Origin: Paracoccaceae bacterium
Lineage (GTDB): Bacteria; Pseudomonadota; Alphaproteobacteria; Rhodobacterales; Rhodobacteraceae
DNA: 64,000 nt
Direction: 5' to 3'
Assembly (NCBI GenBank): GCA_033344815.1
Contig: JAWPMR010000001.1
Span: 3,086,136 to 3,150,135 of the forward strand
Shown here: one piece after another, positions 19,238-26,368 of the stretch
How positions within the stretch are numbered: position 1 is the first letter of the stretch
Layout of the letters: each line of letters opens with the position of its first letter
Notes under the pieces: generated by a model
The model's database searches: none
What the model was told of the DNA's origin: nothing
What the model saw: the letters and a program-made list of their open reading frames with translations, nothing else
Position numbers and translations under genes: made by a program

Positions 19238-19576
19238 CTAGTGTTGAAGTTCTGCAAGGGCGCCGTCAACTGTTGTGAAGACGCTGAAAACTGTATCCAT
19301 TCGCGTCAATTGAAAGACTCGTTCGACCGTCGGATTTAATCCAGCGAGCGCCATTTTACGCTCAACGCCGAGGTTCTTCATGGCGGAGACAATCGCGCCC
19401 AGCCCACTGGAATCAATGAATTGTACTTCGCTGAGGTCGAGGACGACGATGTCCTTGCATCCATCTGTCTGAACCCGCATGGCATCCTTAAAAGCAAGCG
19501 CGACCGCAGCGTCGATTCGTTCTTCCTGAACCGAAACGATGCACAGTGCGTCTTCTGTTTGTTTGGAGAGTTGCAT
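19238..19576 (-). CDS. STAS domain anti-sigma-factor antagonist
   Basis: 112-residue single STAS domain like SpoIIAA/RsbV. The phosphorylation loop is FIDSSGLGAI, with Ser57 the expected acceptor, and the rest (VVLDLSEVQ, KMALAGLNPTVERVFQLTRMDTVF) follows the usual strand-helix order. It is the first gene of a two-gene unit with the ATPase partner 26 bases downstream, divergent from the thiolase gene by 79 bases. Its unphosphorylated form is expected to bind the ATPase and release the latter's target. Confidence 0.9.
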   Translation of the reverse strand: MQLSKQTEDALCIVSVQEERIDAAVALAFKDAMRVQTDGCKDIVVLDLSEVQFIDSSGLGAIVSAMKNLGVERKMALAGLNPTVERVFQLTRMDTVFSVFTTVDGALAELQH

Positions 19577-19655
19577 AATGTAGCCTCATCATAGGTTTGG
19601 TATCGCCTTAACGGACAAGTCTTACGAATCCATTAGGCATCAAGGAGACGCAGAG

Positions 19656-20828
19656 ATGCAGGATGTTTTCATAGCGGGCGCTGCACGGACCCCAATGGGC
19701 GGATTTCAGGGAGATTTCAGCACATTGGAGGCTTCCGATCTCGGAGGTGTTGCATTCAAAGCGGCGCTTCATGGGGCTGGTTCAACCACGGTTGATGAAG
19801 TGATGATGGGCTGTGTTTTGCCCGCGGGGCAGGGCCAAGCGCCGGCGCGGCAGGCCAGCTTCAAAGCGGGATTGGGCGATGAAGTACCAGCGACCACGCT
19901 CAACAAAATGTGCGGGTCAGGCATGAAAGCCGTGATGATAGCATATGATCAAATAGCCCTTGGGCAAAGCAGTGTCGTGCTCGCCGGTGGTATGGAAAGC
20001 ATGACAAATGCGCCCTACATGCTGCCAAAAATGCGGGATGGCGCGCGATTGGGCCATGCTCAAGTGATCGACCATATGTTTCTGGACGGTCTGGAAGATG
20101 CCTATGACAAAGGGCGCCTGATGGGCACTTTTGCAGAGGATTGTGCTGAAGTCTTCCAATTCACGCGTGAGGTCCAGGATGCTTATGCGCTGACCTCTTT
20201 ATCGCGCGCACTGGAGGCGCAAAAATCCGGCGCGTTTGAAGAGGAAATTACGACCGTCTCGGTTCGATCACGCAAAGGCACTGTGGTCATTTCAAGCGAC
20301 GAACAACCTGCTACCGCGCGCCCGGAAAAAATACCGCAACTGAAACCGGCTTTCCGTGAAGGTGGTACGGTCACCGCGGCAAACGCATCGTCGATTTCGG
20401 ACGGCGCGGCAGCGCTTGTTCTTGCGTCAGGAGATGCTGCGCGCACCAAGGGTTTGAATGTCCGAGCGCGGGTTGTTGGGCATGCAAGTCACGCGCAGGC
20501 ACCGGGCCTTTTCACCACTGCCCCGGTGCCAGCAGCGCAGAAGTTACTGGCCCGGATCGGATGGGAAAAGGACGACGTGGACCTTTGGGAAGTTAACGAA
20601 GCATTCGCGGTTGTACCGCTTGCTTTCATGCATGAAATGGGCCTTGCTCATGATATCGTAAACGTCAATGGCGGCGCTTGTGCCTTGGGTCACCCGATCG
20701 GTGCATCCGGCGCACGCATTCTGGTCACATTGTTGAATGCAATGGAGAAACGTGACGCAAAGCGGGGTATCGCGGCGATTTGTATAGGAGGCGGTGAAGG
20801 CACAGCCGTTGCAATTGAACGCCTGTGA
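19656..20828 (+). CDS. Thiolase (acetyl-CoA acetyltransferase family)
   Basis: 390-residue thiolase with the nucleophilic Cys86 in LNKMCGSGMKAV, the C-terminal active-site histidine in GGACALGHPIGASGAR, NEAFAVVPL, and the second cysteine in CIGGGEGTAVAIE. It would condense two acetyl-CoA or cleave a 3-ketoacyl-CoA; sequence alone does not settle the chain length. It begins with a good AGGAG-type site (CAAGGAGACG). A decayed fRMsr gene begins in its last four bases, an overlap suggesting past translational coupling. Confidence 0.92.
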   Translation: MQDVFIAGAARTPMGGFQGDFSTLEASDLGGVAFKAALHGAGSTTVDEVMMGCVLPAGQGQAPARQASFKAGLGDEVPATTLNKMCGSGMKAVMIAYDQIALGQSSVVLAGGMESMTNAPYMLPKMRDGARLGHAQVIDHMFLDGLEDAYDKGRLMGTFAEDCAEVFQFTREVQDAYALTSLSRALEAQKSGAFEEEITTVSVRSRKGTVVISSDEQPATARPEKIPQLKPAFREGGTVTAANASSISDGAAALVLASGDAARTKGLNVRARVVGHASHAQAPGLFTTAPVPAAQKLLARIGWEKDDVDLWEVNEAFAVVPLAFMHEMGLAHDIVNVNGGACALGHPIGASGARILVTLLNAMEKRDAKRGIAAICIGGGEGTAVAIERL

Positions 20829-21279
20829 CCGTCGACTATGGTGATTTGTCAGAAACGATCAGATCACTGACCAACGGGGAAACGGATGCTGTGGCATTGA
20901 TGGCGACCGTTACCTGCGAGGTGCATCATTCGGACGCCGGTTTGACTGGACCGGTTTTTACCGCATGACCGCGCCGGACGTGCTAAAAATCGGGCCTTAT
21001 CAAGGCGGGCATGGCTGTCCGGTGATCCTATTTGATCGTGGGGTTTGCGGTGCCGCAGCGCGCACGGGGCAAGTACAGTTGGTTTCAGATGTTGCTTCTT
21101 TTGATGGGCATATTGCATGTGCGTCGTCCACGAAATCCGAATTGGTTTTGCCCGTCAGGAATGGCAACGGAGACCTCATCGCTGTATTCGACATTGACAG
21201 TGATCAACCGGATGCGTTCACTGATTAGGACGCAGAAGAACTGGGCATCATTTTCAAGTTGGTCTTTGCGCGCATCTGA
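20825..21279 (+). pseudogene. Free methionine-(R)-sulfoxide reductase (GAF domain), two inactivating lesions
   Basis: Reading from the GTG at 20825 gives MTVDYGDLSETIRSLTNGET through EVHHSD, the N-terminus of the GAF-domain reductase that repairs free methionine-R-sulfoxide. The frame is then lost: at about 20938-20941 one base appears missing from a C run (family DARFDW needs GACGCCCGG; the window has GACGCCGG), leading to a stop at 20966-20968. The remainder continues in the -1 frame with all three catalytic cysteines (GGHGCPV, GVCGAA, HIACASS). A second defect, TAG at 21226-21228, precedes a readable tail DAEELGIIFKLVFARI ending at 21279. Two separate lesions argue for a real pseudogene; a sequencing error could explain only the first. 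Confidence 0.75.
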
Positions 21280-21342
21280 CGCGTTTTGCATGATACGTCC
21301 TGTTGTGTCATTGCGCGGCATCCCTTCCGCAGGGGACCTTAC

Positions 21343-21424
21343 GGAAATTTCAATCAAGAATGTGAAATTCAGCTGGATTTTTTCACAGACTCAGGGCAAT
21401 ATGAAAAAAAGACGGGAAATTTCA
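21343..21424 (+). promoter_or_regulatory. Repeated GGAAATTTCA sites before the XRE-cupin gene
   Basis: GGAAATTTCA occurs at 21343-21352 and again at 21415-21424, the second ending six bases before the regulator's start codon; a variant GTGAAATTCA lies at 21362-21371. The motif is nearly self-complementary (TGAAATTTCA type). It is a plausible autoregulatory operator for the downstream XRE-cupin protein, by inference from position and symmetry. Confidence 0.4.
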
Positions 21425-21430
21425 TAAAGC

Positions 21431-22003
21431 ATGCGCCACAGCCTTCCATCACACCCCGACACGCTCGGCGCTGACCTTCGTGCCCTGCGCAAGACCCGCA
21501 ATCTGACGCTCGCGGAACTGGCGGGTAAACTGGGGCGTTCTGTTGGATGGCTCAGTCAGGTGGAACGCGACAAATCCGAGCCTTCGATTACGGATTTACG
21601 TCACATTGCGGCGGCGCTCGATGTTTCGGTTTCCATGCTTTTCCGCCATTCTGCTGCGCCGGTGGATGAGGCAGGGTTTATTGTCCGAAAAACAGCGCGT
21701 CGTCCAATCGGATCATCCGTTGCAGGATTGGTTGAGGAACTGCTTTCCCCTGATCTGACAGATGACTTCGAGATGGTTCACTCGACATTTGCCCCTCACA
21801 GCAAGATTGTCGAACGCGTCACGCGGCCGACTCAAGAGGTCGGCTATCTGATCCAGGGCAAGTTGGATCTGGAGATTGCGGGCAAGAACCATGTGATCCA
21901 CCCCGGTGACAGCTTCCGTATTCGGGGCGAACCTTTCCGTTGGTCGAACCCCTATGATGCGCCTGCCGTGGCGATCTGGGTCATTGCGCCGCCGGTCTAC
22001 TGA
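21431..22003 (+). CDS. XRE-family regulator with C-terminal cupin domain
   Basis: 190 residues: helix-turn-helix at about 13-67 (LRALRKTRNLTLAELAGKLGRSVGWLSQVERDK) and a small-ligand cupin barrel at about 110-185 (EVGYLIQGKLDLEIAGKNHVIHPGDSFRI). Regulators of this build (PuuR/SutR-like) sense metabolites such as amines or sulfur compounds and commonly repress their own operon. It is the first gene of a tightly packed operon with the exporter overlapping its stop (TGATG), and repeated near-palindromic sites lie just upstream. Its ligand is probably an intermediate of the demethylation pathway encoded downstream (inference). Confidence 0.9.
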   Translation: MRHSLPSHPDTLGADLRALRKTRNLTLAELAGKLGRSVGWLSQVERDKSEPSITDLRHIAAALDVSVSMLFRHSAAPVDEAGFIVRKTARRPIGSSVAGLVEELLSPDLTDDFEMVHSTFAPHSKIVERVTRPTQEVGYLIQGKLDLEIAGKNHVIHPGDSFRIRGEPFRWSNPYDAPAVAIWVIAPPVY

Positions 22004-22623
22004 TGAGTTTTGAAGCCTGGATCATATTCGCGCTTTTCTGGGTGGTTTTCGTGACAACCCCGGGGCCAAATGCCGTCAACTGCATTAGCAACGGTATGAT
22101 CCTTGGGTTTGGGCGCGGCATGGTGGGCGTCTTGGCCATCCTGACGCAAGCGGCTTTGTTTCTGATCCTTTCAGCACTAGGCGTAACGGCATTGATCGCC
22201 GCGTCGCCTACTGGCTTTTTCATTGCCAAATTGATCGGCGCAGGCTTTTTGATCTACTTGGGCGTGCGCGGCTGGTTGCTGGCCAAGCAACCGGTTGTGA
22301 TCAGCGATAAACCCGCGCGTTCAGTCTATTTGCGCGCATTAGCGATTGCGACAATCAATCCCAAAAGCGTCGCTGGTTATCTCGCCGCTTTTTCCCAATT
22401 CGTCCAACCGGATGTGCCAATCTGGGGGCAAATGGGTCTGATCATGCCGACCGCGCTTGTGATTACGGCCCTGAGTTACACGGGTTTCACAGCGCTTGGC
22501 GCTGGCATTGGGCGTGCGGCGCTTGGCGCGGTTTTCAATGTCTGGGTGCGCCGTGTGATGAGCGTTTGTTTCATCATATATGGCCTTTTGTTGGGCGCCA
22601 GCAGTGCACCGGTGAGATCATGA
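22003..22623 (+). CDS. LysE/RhtB-family exporter
   Basis: 206-residue inner-membrane protein with about six hydrophobic segments and the family opening FVTTPGPNAVNCISNGMILGFGRGMVGVLAILTQ. Members export amino acids or related small metabolites. Its start codon overlaps the regulator stop by one base and its stop overlaps the GFA gene start by four, so it belongs to the demethylation operon and may relieve accumulation of an amino acid product or intermediate. The exported compound is not predictable from sequence. Confidence 0.9.
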   Translation: MSFEAWIIFALFWVVFVTTPGPNAVNCISNGMILGFGRGMVGVLAILTQAALFLILSALGVTALIAASPTGFFIAKLIGAGFLIYLGVRGWLLAKQPVVISDKPARSVYLRALAIATINPKSVAGYLAAFSQFVQPDVPIWGQMGLIMPTALVITALSYTGFTALGAGIGRAALGAVFNVWVRRVMSVCFIIYGLLLGASSAPVRS

Positions 22624-23006
22624 CACGCAAGGGAAGCTGCCTCTGTGGTGCTGTAAAATATACCTTGAGCGGTGATCTTCGCAATTCGGTCGCGTGTCAT
22701 TGCCAACAATGCCGCAAAACCAGTGGGCATTATGTCTCGGCCACACAAGTTGGAGCAGACCAGCTAGAAATTACGGAAAACGCGACGCTGGTGTGGTATC
22801 AATCTTCGCCAGGGGCGCATCGTGGGTTCTGCAACGCCTGCGGGTCCTCGCTGTTCTGGCGCCATGTGGATGACGAAGGCGCTGTTTCTGTCATGTCGGG
22901 CACTTTGGATGGCGCAACCGGCATCACCACAGAAAAACACATTTTCGTCGCTGATAAGGGCGATTACTACGACATCGCGGATGGACGTCCGCAACATGAC
23001 CAATAA
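22620..23006 (+). CDS. GFA family (glutathione-dependent formaldehyde-activating-like) protein
   Basis: 128-residue zinc protein. Structural and catalytic cysteines are visible in GSCLCGAVKY (Cys7, Cys9), CHCQQCRKTSG (Cys26, Cys28, Cys31) and FCNACGSSLFW. The family was named for Gfa, proposed to speed reaction of formaldehyde with glutathione. Its position ahead of two flavin demethylases that can release formaldehyde makes a detoxifying role attractive, though many GFA members have other or unknown roles. Starts at 22620 (ATGA overlap with the exporter); a longer in-frame reading begins inside the exporter and is not favoured. Confidence 0.88.
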   Translation: MTRKGSCLCGAVKYTLSGDLRNSVACHCQQCRKTSGHYVSATQVGADQLEITENATLVWYQSSPGAHRGFCNACGSSLFWRHVDDEGAVSVMSGTLDGATGITTEKHIFVADKGDYYDIADGRPQHDQ

Positions 23007-23018
23007 GGGGTTATAGAA

Positions 23019-25469
23019 ATGGCAGATTTCCCAACAACAGCGCGCGTTGTTATTATCGGGGGCGGGGTGGTTGGAACTTCGACACTCTATCATCTGGCAA
23101 AAGCAGGCTGGAAAGACTGTGTGTTGTTGGAAAAAAACGAACTGACCGCTGGATCGACATGGCATGCGGCTGGAAATTGCCCGAACTTTGCCGGGTCCTG
23201 GGCGGTCATGAACATGCAGCGCTATTCGCTGGAAATGTATCGGACGCTGGCCAAAGATGTCGATTATCCGATGAACTATCATGTGACCGGAGCCTTGCGT
23301 CTGGCGCATTCCAAAGACCGGATGATGGAATTTGAAAAGGTCGCCTCAATGGGTCGGTATCAGGGCCTTGAGATGGGCATTTGCACGCCGGAAGAGCTCA
23401 AAGAATACAATCCTTTCATGGAAACCCACGACCTTGAGGGCGGACTTTGGGATCCGCTTGATGGGGACATCGACCCGGCACAGCTGACGCAGGCGTTGGC
23501 GAAAGGGGCACGTGATGCGGGCGGACGGATCGAACGGTTCTGCCCGGCAACAGGCATCGAACGGGATGGTGATGAATGGATCGTCAAGACTGAAAAAGGT
23601 GATATCCGTTGTGAATATGTGGCCAACTGCGCCGGATATTATGCACAGCGTGTGGGCGAAATGTTCAAGCCATTTGGCGGACGAACGGTGCCCATGGTCG
23701 TGATGAGCCACCAGTATTTCCTAACTGACGAGATTCCAGAACTGGCCGAGTGGACCAAGGAAAAGGGCCACAAGATGCCGATGATCCGCGACGTGGACAT
23801 CAGTTATTACCTGCGGCAGGATAAAAACGGCCTGAATCTTGGCCCTTATGAGCGCAATTGTAAGGCGCATTGGGTGACGCCTGAAGATCCGATGCCCGAC
23901 GATTTCTCCTTCCAGCTTTACCCAGATGATCTAGAGCGCCTCGAGTTCTACATTGAAGACGCCATGGAGCGCGTTCCTGCTCTGGGCACCGCCGGAGTTG
24001 GTCGCAACATCAACGGACCTATTCCATACGCGCCTGACGGGTTACCGATGGTCGGCCCGATGCCCGGTGTGAAAAACGCCTTTGAGGCGCATTCGTTCAC
24101 TTTCGGCATTGCCCAAGGCGGCGGTGCGGGCAAATGTCTCAGCGAATGGATCATGCATGGTGAGACCGAACTGGATATGTGGGCCGTCGATCCGCGCCGT
24201 TATACCGATTATGCGGATCACGACTATTGCCTGAGCAAGGCTATGGAAACTTATGGCCATGAATATGCGATGCATTTCCCATATCACGAGTGGCCCGCAG
24301 GACGGGACAAGAAACACTCGCCCAATCACGGCGCCTTGATCGCCGCGGGCGGCCAGATGGGGGCTTACAACGGGTGGGAACGCGCCAATTGGTTCGCCAA
24401 ACCCGGTGATGATACTTCAGAAGCTGCGACAGAAACATGGGAACGTCAGGGACCGTGGACGCAGCGGGTCAAAGAAGAGGTTGAAGCCGTGCGTGATCGG
24501 GCTGGTGTTCTCGATCTGCCCGGTTTTTCAAGGTTTAAGATACGGGGTGCCGGGGCGGACGAATGGCTGCGCGGCCTCGTGACGGGTGCCCTGCCGAAGA
24601 TCGGACGCGTCGGTTTGGTGTATTTCTCCAATGAACGCGGTCGGATCGTTACCGAAATGTCGATTACCCGTGAGGGCGAAGACAGTTTTGTTCTGGTGAC
24701 AGCCGCACCGGCACAATGGCATGATCGAGAATTTCTCGAAGGGCATATGCCCGCTGAGTGCGCCTTTACTATTGAAGACTGGACCGATCGGATGTCGACC
24801 CTGATCGTGACGGGGCCGCAGTCGCGCGCGATGCTGTCTGGAATATGTGGTGCCGACCTCTCCTTGCCGTGGCTCAGCTTTCAGGAAACTGAGATTGCAG
24901 GCGGTTGGGTGGCCCTGCTGCGTGTGTCCTTTGCGGGAGAATTGGGGTGGGAAATTCATGCAATGAACGCCGATATCCCTGCAATCTACGATGCAGTCCT
25001 CTCTGCGGGGGCGACGCCCTTCGGTATGTATGCGTTGAATTCATTGCGGATCGAAAAAGGATATCGCACCTGGAAGGGAGATCTGTCGACAGATTACACT
25101 TTGCTTGAGGGTGGACTGGAGCGTTTCATTCGCTTTGGTAAGCCGCAAGACTTCCCGGGCAAAGCGGCCTTGCTTAACGAAAAGCAGAAAGGCTGCAAAA
25201 AGCAATTCGTCACGCTGGTTGTGGACGCCGGGGATCAGGACGCGCCTTACATGTCTCCGTTGTTTCACAATGGCGAGGTCGTTGGGGAAACGACATCAGG
25301 GGATTGGGGTTACCGGATCAATAAATCGGTCGCGCTTGGCATGTTGCGGATGGATCTGACAACGCCGGGGACCGAAGTAGAGGTCGAGATCTATGGAAAG
25401 CGGTGCAAGGCCACAGTTCAACCCGACGAGCCCCTGTGGGATCCCGACAACGAAAGACTCCGCGCATGA
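23019..25469 (+). CDS. FAD-dependent oxidoreductase with GcvT domain (dimethylglycine dehydrogenase-like)
   Basis: 816 residues. The N-terminal DAO fold starts VVIIGGGVVGTSTLYHLAKAGW (about 9) and contains GSTWHAAGN, whose histidine corresponds to the covalent FAD attachment site of dimethylglycine and sarcosine dehydrogenases. The C-terminal ~400 residues are a tetrahydrofolate-binding aminomethyltransferase fold (FAGELGWEIHAMNADIPAIYDAV, LNSLRIEKGYRTWKGDL). Expected reaction: oxidative demethylation of an N-methyl amino acid, passing the methyl as methylene-THF or formaldehyde. Twelve bases after the GFA gene and overlapping the methyltransferase gene by four. Exact substrate (dimethylglycine, sarcosine or other) is inferred only from context. 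Confidence 0.87.
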   Translation: MADFPTTARVVIIGGGVVGTSTLYHLAKAGWKDCVLLEKNELTAGSTWHAAGNCPNFAGSWAVMNMQRYSLEMYRTLAKDVDYPMNYHVTGALRLAHSKDRMMEFEKVASMGRYQGLEMGICTPEELKEYNPFMETHDLEGGLWDPLDGDIDPAQLTQALAKGARDAGGRIERFCPATGIERDGDEWIVKTEKGDIRCEYVANCAGYYAQRVGEMFKPFGGRTVPMVVMSHQYFLTDEIPELAEWTKEKGHKMPMIRDVDISYYLRQDKNGLNLGPYERNCKAHWVTPEDPMPDDFSFQLYPDDLERLEFYIEDAMERVPALGTAGVGRNINGPIPYAPDGLPMVGPMPGVKNAFEAHSFTFGIAQGGGAGKCLSEWIMHGETELDMWAVDPRRYTDYADHDYCLSKAMETYGHEYAMHFPYHEWPAGRDKKHSPNHGALIAAGGQMGAYNGWERANWFAKPGDDTSEAATETWERQGPWTQRVKEEVEAVRDRAGVLDLPGFSRFKIRGAGADEWLRGLVTGALPKIGRVGLVYFSNERGRIVTEMSITREGEDSFVLVTAAPAQWHDREFLEGHMPAECAFTIEDWTDRMSTLIVTGPQSRAMLSGICGADLSLPWLSFQETEIAGGWVALLRVSFAGELGWEIHAMNADIPAIYDAVLSAGATPFGMYALNSLRIEKGYRTWKGDLSTDYTLLEGGLERFIRFGKPQDFPGKAALLNEKQKGCKKQFVTLVVDAGDQDAPYMSPLFHNGEVVGETTSGDWGYRINKSVALGMLRMDLTTPGTEVEVEIYGKRCKATVQPDEPLWDPDNERLRA

Positions 25470-26356
25470 GCCAGATCACTCTTCTTGACGGGGGCATGGG
25501 ACAGGAACTGATTCACCGCGCCGGGGACCGGCCCACACCCTTGTGGTCGACACAGGTGATGATTGATCATCCTGGTATGGTGCAGGGTGTGCATGCAGAC
25601 TTCTTTGCCGCAGGCGCTACAATTGCCACGGCCAATACATATGCCATCCATCATGACAGGTTGGAAGGTACTGGTATGGAAGGACAGTTTGATCTGCTGC
25701 ATCGCACAGCGCTTTCGGAAGCTAAAGCCGCGCAATCGGCACACGGATCAGGGCGGATCGCAGGCGCAATCGGCCCACTGGGTGCAAGCTATCAGCCTGA
25801 TTTGCATCCTGCATCCGACGTGTCGGTGCCACTTTTTAAGGAAATCGCGCAAAATCTGGCTGATGATTGCGATCTGCTGATCCTTGAAACCGTTGCTTCG
25901 GTGGCGCACGCGCGGGATTCACTGGCGGCAACTCTAGAAACGAATTTACCGGTCTGGCTGTCGCTTACCGTGTCCGACACGGATGGTGCCCGTCTGCGCT
26001 CGGACGAACCACTGGAAGACGTGCTGGAAATCGCCGCACAGGCGGATGCGGTATTGATCAACTGTTCGGCACCGGAAGCGGTGACGCTGGGCCTGCCGAT
26101 TATAGCACAGGCGGGCAAACCCTTTGGTGGATACGCAAATGCCTTCGAGTTGATCACCGAGGATTTTCTGAAAGAAAAGGCTACAGTAGACGTGCTCAAG
26201 GCCCGGCGCGACATGGGCCCCCGCGCTTACGCCGGATACGTCATGGAATGGGTTGGGCTGGGTGCCACAATCGTGGGGGGGTGCTGCGAAGTCAGCCCAA
26301 GCCACATCTCTGAAATCGCACACCGACTCGAAGCAGCCGGTCACACAATCGTTTGA
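25466..26356 (+). CDS. Homocysteine S-methyltransferase family protein (betaine-type candidate)
   Basis: 296-residue TIM-barrel methyltransferase. It opens TLLDGGMGQELIHR and has zinc-ligand cysteines in LINCSAPE and VGGCCEVSP, the standard Cys plus Cys-Cys triplet of homocysteine-activating enzymes. Members use S-methylmethionine, betaine, dimethylsulfoniopropionate or related donors. Located between two N-methyl-glycine dehydrogenases, it is well placed to take the first methyl from glycine betaine (BHMT reaction) and give dimethylglycine. The overlap (ATGA) with the upstream gene fixes the start at 25466 and shows coupling. Confidence 0.88.
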   Translation: MSQITLLDGGMGQELIHRAGDRPTPLWSTQVMIDHPGMVQGVHADFFAAGATIATANTYAIHHDRLEGTGMEGQFDLLHRTALSEAKAAQSAHGSGRIAGAIGPLGASYQPDLHPASDVSVPLFKEIAQNLADDCDLLILETVASVAHARDSLAATLETNLPVWLSLTVSDTDGARLRSDEPLEDVLEIAAQADAVLINCSAPEAVTLGLPIIAQAGKPFGGYANAFELITEDFLKEKATVDVLKARRDMGPRAYAGYVMEWVGLGATIVGGCCEVSPSHISEIAHRLEAAGHTIV

Positions 26357-26368
26357 AGGAAGACTGAT

